From: an uncultured Clostridium sp.
GTDB taxonomy: Bacteria; Bacillota_A; Clostridia; TANB77; CAG-508
DNA: 64,000 nt
Direction of reading: 5' to 3'
Assembly: GCA_930980675.1 (NCBI GenBank)
Contig: CAKNIU010000001.1
Location: 1-64,000 of the forward strand
Shown here: piece by piece, positions 52,794 to 61,608 of the stretch
How the letters are laid out: every line of letters begins with the position of its first letter
Numbering within the stretch: the first letter of the stretch is position 1
Made by a program: the position numbers and the translations under genes
Notes under the pieces: model-generated
The model's database searches: none
What the model saw: only the letters and a program-made list of their open reading frames with translations
What the model was told of the DNA's origin: nothing

Positions 52794-52823
52794 TATAATT
52801 TCCAACTTTTCAAAAAAATATGC
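52794..52823 (-). promoter_or_regulatory. Possible sigma-G/F promoter of the dodecin-spoVA operon
   Basis: On the minus strand: GCATA (52823-52819), 18-bp spacer, AATTATA (52800-52794), close to the forespore consensus GNATR-N18-CATNNTA except for the first C. spoVA operons are sigma-G dependent in Bacillus. Confidence 0.4.
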
Positions 52824-52916
52824 ACAAAAATGAAATTTTGTGTTAAAATAATGAGGAGGAATATATATTGAAGCATATAGATTAATTAATAAATTTGATT
52901 GAAAGGAAAATTGAAA

Positions 52917-53516
52917 ATGATTTCATATATAAAAGGAAGATTAGAAATAAAAGCAAAAGATTATATTGTAGTAGATGTAAGTGGAATTGGTTATAAAATA
53001 TTTATGTCGGAAACAGCCATAAGTGAATTAGAAAAAGGAAAAGAAGTAAAAGTATTTACTTATATGAGAGTAAGAGAAGATGATATAAGTTTATATGGAT
53101 TTTTAAATAATGAGGAACTTGTAACATTTGAACTTTTAATTAGTGTGGGCGGAGTTGGAGCTAAAAGCGCAATAATAATACTAAGTAATATTACTCCATC
53201 TAAATTTGCTTTAGCTGTAATTACTAATGATGTAAATACACTAAAAAAACTACCGGGAATAGGAGCAAAAACAGCAGGTAGAATTATATTAGAATTAAAA
53301 GATAAAATGAAAACTGAACAAAGCATAGAAGAAAGCAAAAACGAAGAAATAAAAGAAGCAATAGTATTAGATAACAAAGCAAATGACGCTTTAGAAGCAC
53401 TTTGCGTACTAGGATATACTAAAAAAGATGTAGAAAATGTTATTGCTAAAATAGATACAAGCAAACTTACTGTAGAAGAAATAATAAAACAAGGACTAAA
53501 ATATTTGGGAAGATAA
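52917..53516 (+). CDS. ruvA: Holliday junction DNA helicase subunit RuvA
   Basis: 200 residues from the ATG at 52917 (AAAGGA upstream). Domain I OB fold (MISYIKGRLEIKAKDYIVVDVSGIGYKI), tandem helix-hairpin-helix motifs (LISVGGVGAKSA and LKKLPGIGAKTAGRIILELKDK) and a small C-terminal RuvB-contact domain. ruvB does not follow. rarA does. Confidence 0.95.
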   Translation: MISYIKGRLEIKAKDYIVVDVSGIGYKIFMSETAISELEKGKEVKVFTYMRVREDDISLYGFLNNEELVTFELLISVGGVGAKSAIIILSNITPSKFALAVITNDVNTLKKLPGIGAKTAGRIILELKDKMKTEQSIEESKNEEIKEAIVLDNKANDALEALCVLGYTKKDVENVIAKIDTSKLTVEEIIKQGLKYLGR

Positions 53517-53541
53517 ATTAAATAAAAGAGAGGAATTACTT

Positions 53542-54804
53542 ATGGATATGTCTGAACCACTGGCTTATAGAATGATGCCACAAACTTTAGATGAATATGT
53601 TGGACAAGAAGATATTCTTGGAAAAGATAAAATACTATATAGAACAATAAAAGCAGATAGATTAACCTCAATAATACTTTGGGGACCACCAGGTTGTGGA
53701 AAAACATCTTTAGCAAGAGTTATTAGTAACACAACAAAATATAAATTTATAAAATTAAATGCAGTAACAGCAGGTGTGGGGGATATAAAAAATGCCATAG
53801 AAGAAGCTCAAAACTTGCTCCTTAATCCAAGTGGAAAATGTATATTGTTTATAGATGAAATTCATAGATTTAACAAGCTACAACAAGATGCACTTTTGCC
53901 ATATGTAGAAAAAGGAACAGTAATACTTATTGGTGCCACAACAGAAAATCCATATTTTGAAGTAAATAAAGCTTTAATTTCAAGAAGTATGGTATTTAGA
54001 TTGCACGAGCTTACTACAGAAAATGTATTTACGATTTTAAAAAGAGCACTAAGCAGTGAAAAGGGATTAAAAAATTATAATATAAAAATAGAAGATTCAA
54101 CTCTAGAAAAAATAGCAGAAACAGCAAATGGAGATGTAAGAACTGCATTAAATGGCTTAGAAGTAGCAGTACTTACAACGCCAGTTGAAGCAGATGGATT
54201 TATACATATTACAGATGAGGTAGCAAAAGAATGTGTGCAAACTAGAAAAGCTGTATTTGATAAAAGTGGTGATTCACATTATGATAATATAAGTGCTTTT
54301 ATAAAATCTATGAGAGGAACAGATGCAGACTCAGCAATATTTTATTTAGCAAGAGCATTAAATGCAGGGGAAGACCCTATGTTTTTAGCAAGAAGAATAG
54401 TTATTTGTGCATCAGAAGATGTAGGCATGGCGAACCCCATGGCACTGGTTGTTGCAAATTCTGCAATGCAGGCAGTACATATGGTGGGAATGCCAGAAGC
54501 AAGAATAATATTAGCAGAAGCAGCAGTATATGTTGCAACTTCTAAAAAATCTAATGCATCATATAATGCAATAAACTCTGCTTTAGAAGATGTGAAAAAT
54601 AAAGATACAGGAACTATACCAATGCATATAAGAAATGCACCAGTAGAAGGCATGAAAAAAGAAGGATACCATGTTGGATACAAATATCCTCATGATTACC
54701 CAGGACATTATGTTGAACAACAATATTTACCAGATAAAATGATTGGAACAAAATACTATATTCCAGATGAAAATGTAGATACAAGTAATTATCAAAAAAA
54801 GTAG
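53542..54804 (+). CDS. rarA: Replication-associated recombination ATPase RarA/MgsA
   Basis: 420-residue AAA+ protein. Walker [10 protein letters not shown] (residues 48-56), Walker B FIDEIHRF (about 110), sensor 1 [12 protein letters not shown], then the MgsA C-terminal domain ([35 protein letters not shown]). Acts at stalled forks with single-strand binding protein. 25 bp after ruvA, AGAGAGGA upstream. Confidence 0.95.
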   Translation: MDMSEPLAYRMMPQTLDEYVGQEDILGKDKILYRTIKADRLTSIILWGPPGCGKTSLARVISNTTKYKFIKLNAVTAGVGDIKNAIEEAQNLLLNPSGKCILFIDEIHRFNKLQQDALLPYVEKGTVILIGATTENPYFEVNKALISRSMVFRLHELTTENVFTILKRALSSEKGLKNYNIKIEDSTLEKIAETANGDVRTALNGLEVAVLTTPVEADGFIHITDEVAKECVQTRKAVFDKSGDSHYDNISAFIKSMRGTDADSAIFYLARALNAGEDPMFLARRIVICASEDVGMANPMALVVANSAMQAVHMVGMPEARIILAEAAVYVATSKKSNASYNAINSALEDVKNKDTGTIPMHIRNAPVEGMKKEGYHVGYKYPHDYPGHYVEQQYLPDKMIGTKYYIPDENVDTSNYQKK

Positions 54805-54817
54805 TTGCAATTAATAA

Positions 54818-54857
54818 AAAGCCACAATATATATTCTAGAATGTATATTGTGGCTTT
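54818..54857. terminator. Bidirectional terminator between rarA and the slipin gene
   Basis: 17-bp arms (54818-54834 and 54841-54857) with a six-base loop, A run before and T-rich sequence after. Confidence 0.75.
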
Positions 54858-54869
54858 AGTAATTAATAA

Positions 54870-55796
54870 TTACTTGTTTTTCTCTTCATGCTTATTTTCA
54901 TTTTTATCATTAAGCATATCTGCTGCTGCACCAATTGCGCTAAGTGCTTGAGTTGCTTCAAATGGTATAAACACTTTGTTAGCTTCACCTTTAGATACAT
55001 CTTTTAAAGCTTCTAAAGATTTTAATTGAATTAATTTTTCATCAGGGTTAGCTTTCATCATAGCTCCATAAACAAGTTTTACTTCATCAGCTTTAGCTTC
55101 GGCAACTTTTCTTATAGCCTCGGCTTCACCAGCTGCCCTACGTATTTTTGATTCTTTGTCAGCCTCTGCTTGAAGAATTTCAGCTTCTTTTTCACCTTGA
55201 GCTTTTAGAACAGCTGCTTGTCTTTCACCTTCTGCTTGAAGGATAGAGGCTCTTTTATTTCTTTCAGCATTCATTTGTTTTTCCATTGCGTCTCTAATGT
55301 CTGGTGGAGGAGTAATATTTTGTATTTCTACTCTGTCTATTTTACATCCCCATCTATCAGTTGCTTCATCAAGTATAGCTCTTAATTTGTCATTAATTGC
55401 ATCTCTAGAAGTAAAGGTTGAATCTAAGTCCATTTTACCAACAATATCACGAATTGTTGTAATAGAAAGATATTCAATACCTTTTTTTAAACTTTGAATT
55501 TCATATACTGCCTTAGCAGGTTCCAAAATCCTGTAAAAAACAACTGTATCTATAGTGATTGTAACATTATCTTTAGTAATAACATCTTGAGGTGGTACAT
55601 CCATAGTTTGTTGTTTTAAACTAACAATACTACGTACATGATCGATAAATGGTATTATAATAGTAAGACCAGCATCAGCTATTTTGTGAAATTTACCAAG
55701 TCTTTCTATAATATACACCTCAGATTGTCTAACAATTTTAATACTCATAACAGCTAAAACTATTAGAATAATTAGTAGTATGATTAAAATCCACAT
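54870..55796 (-). CDS. SPFH/stomatin-like membrane protein (slipin, QmcA-like)
   Basis: 308 residues: one N-terminal membrane segment (about 2-18), SPFH domain (EVYIIERLGKFHKIADAGLT onward) to about 190, then a charged coiled coil with AEGERQAAVLKAQGEKEAEIL. Organises membrane microdomains in the family. AGGAGG upstream. No NfeD partner gene is adjacent. Confidence 0.9.
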   Translation of the reverse strand: MWILIILLIILIVLAVMSIKIVRQSEVYIIERLGKFHKIADAGLTIIIPFIDHVRSIVSLKQQTMDVPPQDVITKDNVTITIDTVVFYRILEPAKAVYEIQSLKKGIEYLSITTIRDIVGKMDLDSTFTSRDAINDKLRAILDEATDRWGCKIDRVEIQNITPPPDIRDAMEKQMNAERNKRASILQAEGERQAAVLKAQGEKEAEILQAEADKESKIRRAAGEAEAIRKVAEAKADEVKLVYGAMMKANPDEKLIQLKSLEALKDVSKGEANKVFIPFEATQALSAIGAAADMLNDKNENKHEEKNK

Positions 55797-55919
55797 AAAA
55801 ACCTCCTAAAATTTATTATGATTTTCGTACTAATCACAACGCTATTATAATTATACCATAAAAAACTTAAAAAATAAAGGGTTTTGCTATTGAAACTTGA
55901 ATTTATATCAATTATAATG

Positions 55920-55974
55920 TTACTATTCACAAATTATTTTGTATTTTTATAGAAAATTAAACTGTGAATAGTAA
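55920..55974. promoter_or_regulatory. Inverted repeat upstream of the VanZ-family gene
   Basis: TTACTATTCAC (55920-55930) and its exact reverse complement (55964-55974), 33 bp apart. The second arm lies about 18 bases before the ATG. Could be an operator or a long hairpin. Confidence 0.45.
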
Positions 55975-55992
55975 CTTTATTTGAGGTAAAAA

Positions 55993-56469
55993 ATGAAAAC
56001 AAACATCTTAAGAATACTATTTTTAATTTTAATAATAGCTAATTCAGTAATAATTTTTGGCTTTTCTTCACAAAACGGAGAAGAATCAGGGAGTTTAAGC
56101 CAAAAAATAATAACTGTAATAGCTGATATTTTTAATGTGCAAGAAAATAGAGAAACATTTTTAGATATTGGAGAGCAAATTGTTAGAAAATTAGCACATT
56201 TGGGAATATATACATCTTTGGGAATTTGGTCTATAGCATTTATTCTTACATTTAATATAAAACTAAAATGGCAAGTAATAATAACAATTATTTGGGGGAT
56301 AATTTATGCTATAACAGATGAATTTCATCAAACATTTTCAACTGGTAGACATGCTAGTATTAATGATGTTGTAATAGATACATTTGGAGTAATTTTGGGA
56401 CTACTTTTAGTCTTGTTAGTAATAAAAATTTATTATAAAATAGAAAATAAAGATAGTTTAAAAATTTAG
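55993..56469 (+). CDS. VanZ-family membrane protein
   Basis: 158 residues, four helices. Conserved VanZ residues are visible: FSSQNGEESGSLS, VRKLAHLGIYTSLG, TDEFHQTFSTGRHASINDVVID. VanZ relatives can alter teicoplanin or lipopeptide tolerance, but most chromosomal copies have unknown roles. GAGG before the ATG. Confidence 0.88.
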   Translation: MKTNILRILFLILIIANSVIIFGFSSQNGEESGSLSQKIITVIADIFNVQENRETFLDIGEQIVRKLAHLGIYTSLGIWSIAFILTFNIKLKWQVIITIIWGIIYAITDEFHQTFSTGRHASINDVVIDTFGVILGLLLVLLVIKIYYKIENKDSLKI

Positions 56470-56530
56470 ATACATATGATTGAAAAAAATAAAATTTTGA
56501 TATAAAATTAAGAAAAACTAAGGAGGAAAT

Positions 56531-56929
56531 ATGGATATTTATTTCAAAGAAAAAGGTATAACACTTGTGTCTTTAGTGGTAACGATAGTTTTATTAATGA
56601 TTCTTTCAGGTGTTTTTATTGGTATAAGTAGTAATAATAATACTGCTCTTAATTTAGCTCAAGATAAAAAAACAGAAACAGAGCAACTTTTAATTGTAGA
56701 AGATATTAAAAATCAATTATCAGAAGATCCACCCAAAACTTATGATGAGCTAATTAATTTTCTAAAAAATTATGGAATAGTATCAAATGCTGACGATCAA
56801 GAAAATGCAATTCTTACTACCAACAGGGGAGGTTATCAAGTAAAAGTTTCAGAAATTTGGAATGTGGATGCTACAAGCCCATTTGAAAATGTAACAAATG
56901 AAACAGAAGATAATACTGTAACTGATTAA
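56531..56929 (+). CDS. Prepilin-like protein, GITLVSLVVTI type
   Basis: 132 residues: an eight-residue polar leader ending KG, then ITLVSLVVTIVLLMILSG as the membrane helix, then a polar soluble domain (about 35-132). As in the other two family members, position +5 is Ser instead of Glu. First gene of the Tad-type cluster and so a candidate pilus subunit or minor pilin. RBS AAGGAGG. Confidence 0.75.
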   Translation: MDIYFKEKGITLVSLVVTIVLLMILSGVFIGISSNNNTALNLAQDKKTETEQLLIVEDIKNQLSEDPPKTYDELINFLKNYGIVSNADDQENAILTTNRGGYQVKVSEIWNVDATSPFENVTNETEDNTVTD

Positions 56930-57054
56930 ACAATATTACAAAAATATTACAAAAATATTAAAAAATAGTAATAATAAATATAAATATTGTTTTTAAACAA
57001 GCTTTGATATAAAATTATTAAGAATATTTTTAGGATATTAAGGAGGAATTTGCA

Positions 57055-57990
57055 ATGGCAACAATGAATCCATTGGAAAGAAAAGCACGTAATTCTTTTA
57101 TAAAGGGATTAGTAATAGCAGGATTGATAGGATTAATAGGAATTATAGTATTAGTAATAATTTTAGTTCGTATGAGAGGAGAAGAACAAGCAAGACTTGA
57201 TGCACAAAAAAATGTATATGTATTAAGAACAGATGTACAATCTGGAACAATATTAACACAGGATATGTTCACAACTGTTGGAGCAGATGCAACTGTAGCA
57301 CCAACTGATGCTTTAACTGCATCAACATTTGCAACAATGGCATATGATGAAGAAGGAAATGAGCTTCAAGTTGTGGCAAAAATAGATATAGCAGCCAAAA
57401 CAATAGTAACTTCAAATATGCTAACAACTTCGGATAATATAAACACTGATGATGTTAGAGAAGAAGAATATAACATGATTTCTCTTCCATCAGACATAGA
57501 AACAGGCGATACTGTTGATGTTAGATTAAGAATGCCAGATGGTACAAATTATATTGTTGTATCAAAGAAAAAGGTAACTGTTTTGGATGAAGGAGGTATT
57601 CCTTCATTAAATACAATATCATTAGAATTGTCTGAAGGCGAAATTTTAATGATGAGTAGTGCAATAGTTGAGTCATATATTTTGGAAGGTAGCAGACTTT
57701 ATTTAACAAGATATGTAGAACCAGGAATGCAGGCAGGAGCTATTACAAATTATGTGCCTAGTGGAGATGTACAAAACTTAATAGCACAAGATCCAAATAT
57801 AGTAAATGAGGCTAAACAAGAACTTATAAATAGAATTAATTCTTATGGAACATTAAATAGAACTAACATAAATGACGAGCTAAATACTTTAGAACCTGAT
57901 GAAAGAGCTGATGCAGTATCTACAGGAACAAGCTCAGAAATAAGTGATGCACAAGATGCAAGACAAAGTTACTTAGATTCAATGCAATAA
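57055..57990 (+). CDS. CpaB/RcpC-type pilus assembly protein with SAF domain
   Basis: 311 residues: one signal anchor (about 20-42), then a SAF-type domain (VYVLRTDVQSGTILTQDMFTTVG) and the RcpC/CpaB continuation (MISLPSDIETGDTVDVRLRM). Periplasmic/wall-side factor for Flp pilus assembly. AGGAGG upstream. Opens the assembly operon. Confidence 0.82.
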   Translation: MATMNPLERKARNSFIKGLVIAGLIGLIGIIVLVIILVRMRGEEQARLDAQKNVYVLRTDVQSGTILTQDMFTTVGADATVAPTDALTASTFATMAYDEEGNELQVVAKIDIAAKTIVTSNMLTTSDNINTDDVREEEYNMISLPSDIETGDTVDVRLRMPDGTNYIVVSKKKVTVLDEGGIPSLNTISLELSEGEILMMSSAIVESYILEGSRLYLTRYVEPGMQAGAITNYVPSGDVQNLIAQDPNIVNEAKQELINRINSYGTLNRTNINDELNTLEPDERADAVSTGTSSEISDAQDARQSYLDSMQ

Positions 57991-58057
57991 AAACTAGTAA
58001 TTGGATGATTTTGTTGAAAAACATGCATAAATGTAAGAAAAAAGAAAGGATTATACT

Positions 58058-58738
58058 GTGGAACAAATAGGCTTTGTAGGGGTAAATGATAAAAAAGATT
58101 TGCTATTAAATATAGCAAAAGTAATTACAAAACTTAATAAAAATGTATTAATTGTAGATAGTACAGTATTACAAAGATTAAGATATATTATACCAAAAGT
58201 ATCATCTACTCCTACTTATGTTAGTGAGTATGATGGGGTAGATGTGGCTGTAGGTTTTATGAATCTGGGTCAGATAAGTGCTTACTTAAATATGCCAAAC
58301 TTGAACTATGATTATATATTGATAGATTCAGATAATCCACAAACATTTAACTCATTTATGATACCAAATTCTAAAAGATTATTTTATTGTACATCATATG
58401 ATGAATTTGAACTTCAAAAAGGACTAGAAATAATTGCAACATTAAGAACTGAGGTTAAAATGACAAAACTTATATTTTCATCAGATATCAATAATAAACA
58501 TGATGAATATATGAATCATTTATTGGAGAATTATCCTATAACATGGGCTGAGCAAAAAGTAGAATTTCCGGATTTGGATGGTGACAGAAATGCATCATTA
58601 ACTAATCAACTAATAAAGCAAATAGTAATAAAAAATTATTCATCTACTTACAAAGATAGCTTAGAATATTTAACTTCATTAATTTTGGAAGGTGTAGTAC
58701 AACAAAGTGATATTAGAAGAGTTATTAGAAAAAAATAG
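58058..58738 (+). CDS. Degenerate CpaE/MinD-like protein, no Walker A
   Basis: 226 residues, starts with GTG after AAGAAAGGA. The fold pattern of MinD/CpaE is recognisable (LLNIAKVITKLNKNVLIVDST, then YDYILIDSDN as the Walker B-like strand), but the expected phosphate loop is replaced by VGVNDKKDLLL with no Lys-Thr pair. Probably a non-hydrolysing localisation factor for the pilus machine (inference). Confidence 0.65.
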   Translation: MEQIGFVGVNDKKDLLLNIAKVITKLNKNVLIVDSTVLQRLRYIIPKVSSTPTYVSEYDGVDVAVGFMNLGQISAYLNMPNLNYDYILIDSDNPQTFNSFMIPNSKRLFYCTSYDEFELQKGLEIIATLRTEVKMTKLIFSSDINNKHDEYMNHLLENYPITWAEQKVEFPDLDGDRNASLTNQLIKQIVIKNYSSTYKDSLEYLTSLILEGVVQQSDIRRVIRKK

Positions 58739-58750
58739 AAAGGTAATAAA

Positions 58751-59590
58751 ATGTCTATAATAACATTTATAAGCGAAGATATTAAAGAAACTGGACAAAC
58801 TATATCAATTTCAGCCATAGCAACTGCTATGGCTATTGAGCATAACTATAAAATATTACTTTTTTCTACTGAATTTATAGATAAAACTTTAGAGAATTGC
58901 TTTTGGAATTTAAATGATAGAAGAACAGGCATTTTCGCAAAAGCAAATGTTATGGATGTATCAAATGGATTAGAAGGGTTAGTTAGAACTTTTGCAAGTA
59001 ATAGAGCATCAGGAAATACAATAAGAAGTTATACAAAGCCAGTTTTAAAAGATAGATTGGATATACTTCAAGCTCCTAAAACGATTGATTTTAAGGAATA
59101 CATGAATGTGTCATCGTATTTTTCGCAAATAATTGATGTTGCAAATCAATCCTATGATATAGTTTTAGTGGATTTAAGTAAGAAAATACCTAAAGTAAAT
59201 AAAGATAAGGTATTAAATATATCTGACTTAGTAGTTGTTAATTTTAATCAAAATATTACTTCAATTAATAATTTTTTGAAATTAAAAAATACTAATGAGT
59301 TTTATACAAAAAGTAATGTTTTATTAGCTTTAGGAAGATATAATCCAAATTCAAAATACTCTAATAAAAATGTTGCAAGATATTTAAAAGAAAAAAATAT
59401 TCCTTTAGTTGTACCATATAATATCTTATTCGCAGATGATTGTGCTGAAGGAAGAATAATAGATTATTTCTTAAAAGTACAAAGACTTCAAGGGTATGAC
59501 AATAAAGATACTTATTTTATAAAGCAATTAAGGGATACTACTCAAAGGCTAGAGTATAAAATGCAGGAAAAAATAAATGGTTTATTATGA
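58751..59590 (+). CDS. CpaE/ParA-like protein with altered phosphate loop
   Basis: 279 residues. FISEDIKETGQTISISAIATAMAIEHNYKILLFSTE occupies the position of the deviant Walker A and first helix, but the loop reads KETGQTIS in place of KGGxGKTT. YDIVLVDLSKKIP is the Walker B-like segment. Twelve bases after the previous gene and a likely partner of it. Confidence 0.68.
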   Translation: MSIITFISEDIKETGQTISISAIATAMAIEHNYKILLFSTEFIDKTLENCFWNLNDRRTGIFAKANVMDVSNGLEGLVRTFASNRASGNTIRSYTKPVLKDRLDILQAPKTIDFKEYMNVSSYFSQIIDVANQSYDIVLVDLSKKIPKVNKDKVLNISDLVVVNFNQNITSINNFLKLKNTNEFYTKSNVLLALGRYNPNSKYSNKNVARYLKEKNIPLVVPYNILFADDCAEGRIIDYFLKVQRLQGYDNKDTYFIKQLRDTTQRLEYKMQEKINGLL

Positions 59591-59605
59591 TGAAAGGAGC
59601 AAAAT

Positions 59606-61513
59606 ATGTTTCTTAATGTTATTTTGATATTAGCAGTTATATTATTAGCGGGATACTTAGTTCTAAGATATATAAAGAAAAATCAGGATGCGAAAGTTGA
59701 AGAGCAAGTTGTAGTAGATGACAAAACTTATACTCTTGATATGATGATGAACTTTGTTAAAAAAAGAATGGATGAGATAACTAAAGTTAACCTTTATGAT
59801 TTAGGACTTTCAGAAGAAGAATTAAAAAGAAGGAAAAATAAAAAGTACGAGCTAAAAAAGGCGCTTAAAGGTTGTACATATGGAGATGTAAATGATAAAA
59901 AGTATGTAAAAGAACTTATCTATGATTTACTTTCACAAGAATATGGTGTTGATGAAACAAATATATCAAAAGCAATACCTTTTGATGTTCCTTCACTTTT
60001 AACACCTCAAGATAAATTTGATATTCTTTTATATATGTATCAAAAAGACTATGGGTATGAGGCTTTAACTGAAATTATTAAAAAATACGATTTGGCAAGA
60101 CTTAAATATACATCAGGAGAATCTAAGCCATCATATGTAATAACACCTGAAGAAATAAATGAAATATATGAAAAGGAAAATTATGTACTAACATATGATG
60201 ATAAGCTAAATGTAATAGTACAGAGAATTTATCAAAAGTATAAAGGATATAGCTCAATTGACGATGTAAGGGATATGAATATTGACGGTATATCAGGTGG
60301 TGTATCTGGTATGCCTGAAAGTTTCTTAAGTCAGGTTGCACAAACAGATTCAAGTTATTTATCTCAAGTTATGGAACACAAGGTTCCAAGAGCTTGTGAT
60401 AGTATTTGGATATTTTTCCAAGGTAAATCTATAAGACTTGCTTTTTTATCATTTGGAACAGAGGCAGAGCTAAAAAGAGTTTGCCAAAACATATACAAAT
60501 ACAATAACCCTGGTCAGCTTTCTGATACAAATGGGTATAAGATTAATGAAATGAAAGATGGCTCTCGTGTTGTTGTTGTTAGACCAAGTTTCTCAGAAAC
60601 ATGGGCATTCTTCGTAAGAAAATTCGATGTAAAGCGTTCAACACTAGAGCAATGGTTCAAAGGTGAAGAAGGAAGCATAGAAACAATAGAGCTTTTAAAA
60701 TACTTAGTAAAAGGTGCAAGAATTATTTCAATTACTGGTGAGCAGGGTTGTGGTAAAACAACAATGCTTATGGGTATGATAGAAAATATATATGAAACAA
60801 TGAACATTCGTGTTCAGGAAACTGCATTCGAGCTTCACTTAAGAAAGATTTATCCAACAAGAAATATATTAACATTTAGAGAAACAGATACTATATCTGG
60901 ACAGGAAGGTCTAGATGTTCAGAAAAAGACTGATGGTTCTGTTAATATCATCGGTGAGGTTGCAACTGACCCCGTAGCATCTTGGATGATTCAGGCAGCA
61001 CAGGTTGCATCTAAATTTACATTATTTACTCACCACGCAAAAACATTTCCAAACTTAGTTACAGCACTTCGTAACTCAATGCTTAGAACTGGTGTATTCA
61101 CAAACGAAAAAACTGCAGAAGAGCAAGTTGTATCAGTTTTGAACTTTGATATACACTTAACTAAAGACTTCAAAGGAAAGAGATATGTTGAAAGAATAAC
61201 AGAATGTATTCCAGTAGAAGATGTTAATGATTATAACAATGATTACAAGAGTCAAAAAACATTAGAAGGCAAATTTGAAAGATTTGCGGAAAATACAACA
61301 AAATATTATACAAAAGAAACAAACAAAGAATTATATAAATATGTAAACATACTTGAATATCAAGATGGAAGATATGTAATGACAAATAAAATTTCAGATA
61401 CAAACTTAAAAGAAATGCTTTTAAATATGGATGATACTGATAGCAAAGAATTTAGCAATTTTGTAGAAAGAACATGGGGAGAAAAATTAAGTGTTAATGT
61501 TGAAGAACAATAA
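59606..61513 (+). CDS. CpaF/TadA-type secretion ATPase with N-terminal membrane helix
   Basis: 635 residues. A membrane segment at about 3-23, unusual for this normally cytosolic ATPase, then a long helical domain, then the ATPase core: Walker A ITGEQGCGKTTM (about 377-388), the Asp-box region TFRETDTISGQEG, and Walker B-like NIIGEVATDPVAS. The His-containing LFTHHAKTFPNLVTALR segment matches the family. Powers Flp-type pilus assembly. RBS AAAGGAG. Confidence 0.88.
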   Translation: MFLNVILILAVILLAGYLVLRYIKKNQDAKVEEQVVVDDKTYTLDMMMNFVKKRMDEITKVNLYDLGLSEEELKRRKNKKYELKKALKGCTYGDVNDKKYVKELIYDLLSQEYGVDETNISKAIPFDVPSLLTPQDKFDILLYMYQKDYGYEALTEIIKKYDLARLKYTSGESKPSYVITPEEINEIYEKENYVLTYDDKLNVIVQRIYQKYKGYSSIDDVRDMNIDGISGGVSGMPESFLSQVAQTDSSYLSQVMEHKVPRACDSIWIFFQGKSIRLAFLSFGTEAELKRVCQNIYKYNNPGQLSDTNGYKINEMKDGSRVVVVRPSFSETWAFFVRKFDVKRSTLEQWFKGEEGSIETIELLKYLVKGARIISITGEQGCGKTTMLMGMIENIYETMNIRVQETAFELHLRKIYPTRNILTFRETDTISGQEGLDVQKKTDGSVNIIGEVATDPVASWMIQAAQVASKFTLFTHHAKTFPNLVTALRNSMLRTGVFTNEKTAEEQVVSVLNFDIHLTKDFKGKRYVERITECIPVEDVNDYNNDYKSQKTLEGKFERFAENTTKYYTKETNKELYKYVNILEYQDGRYVMTNKISDTNLKEMLLNMDDTDSKEFSNFVERTWGEKLSVNVEEQ

Positions 61514-61608
61514 GTCATTTTTGGGAACAACTCCTAAATATATTATAAAGTTGCTTTTGGGATGTATCTCAAAAAATAAATTAAATAACGAAAAGGAGGT
61601 GACTTTAA

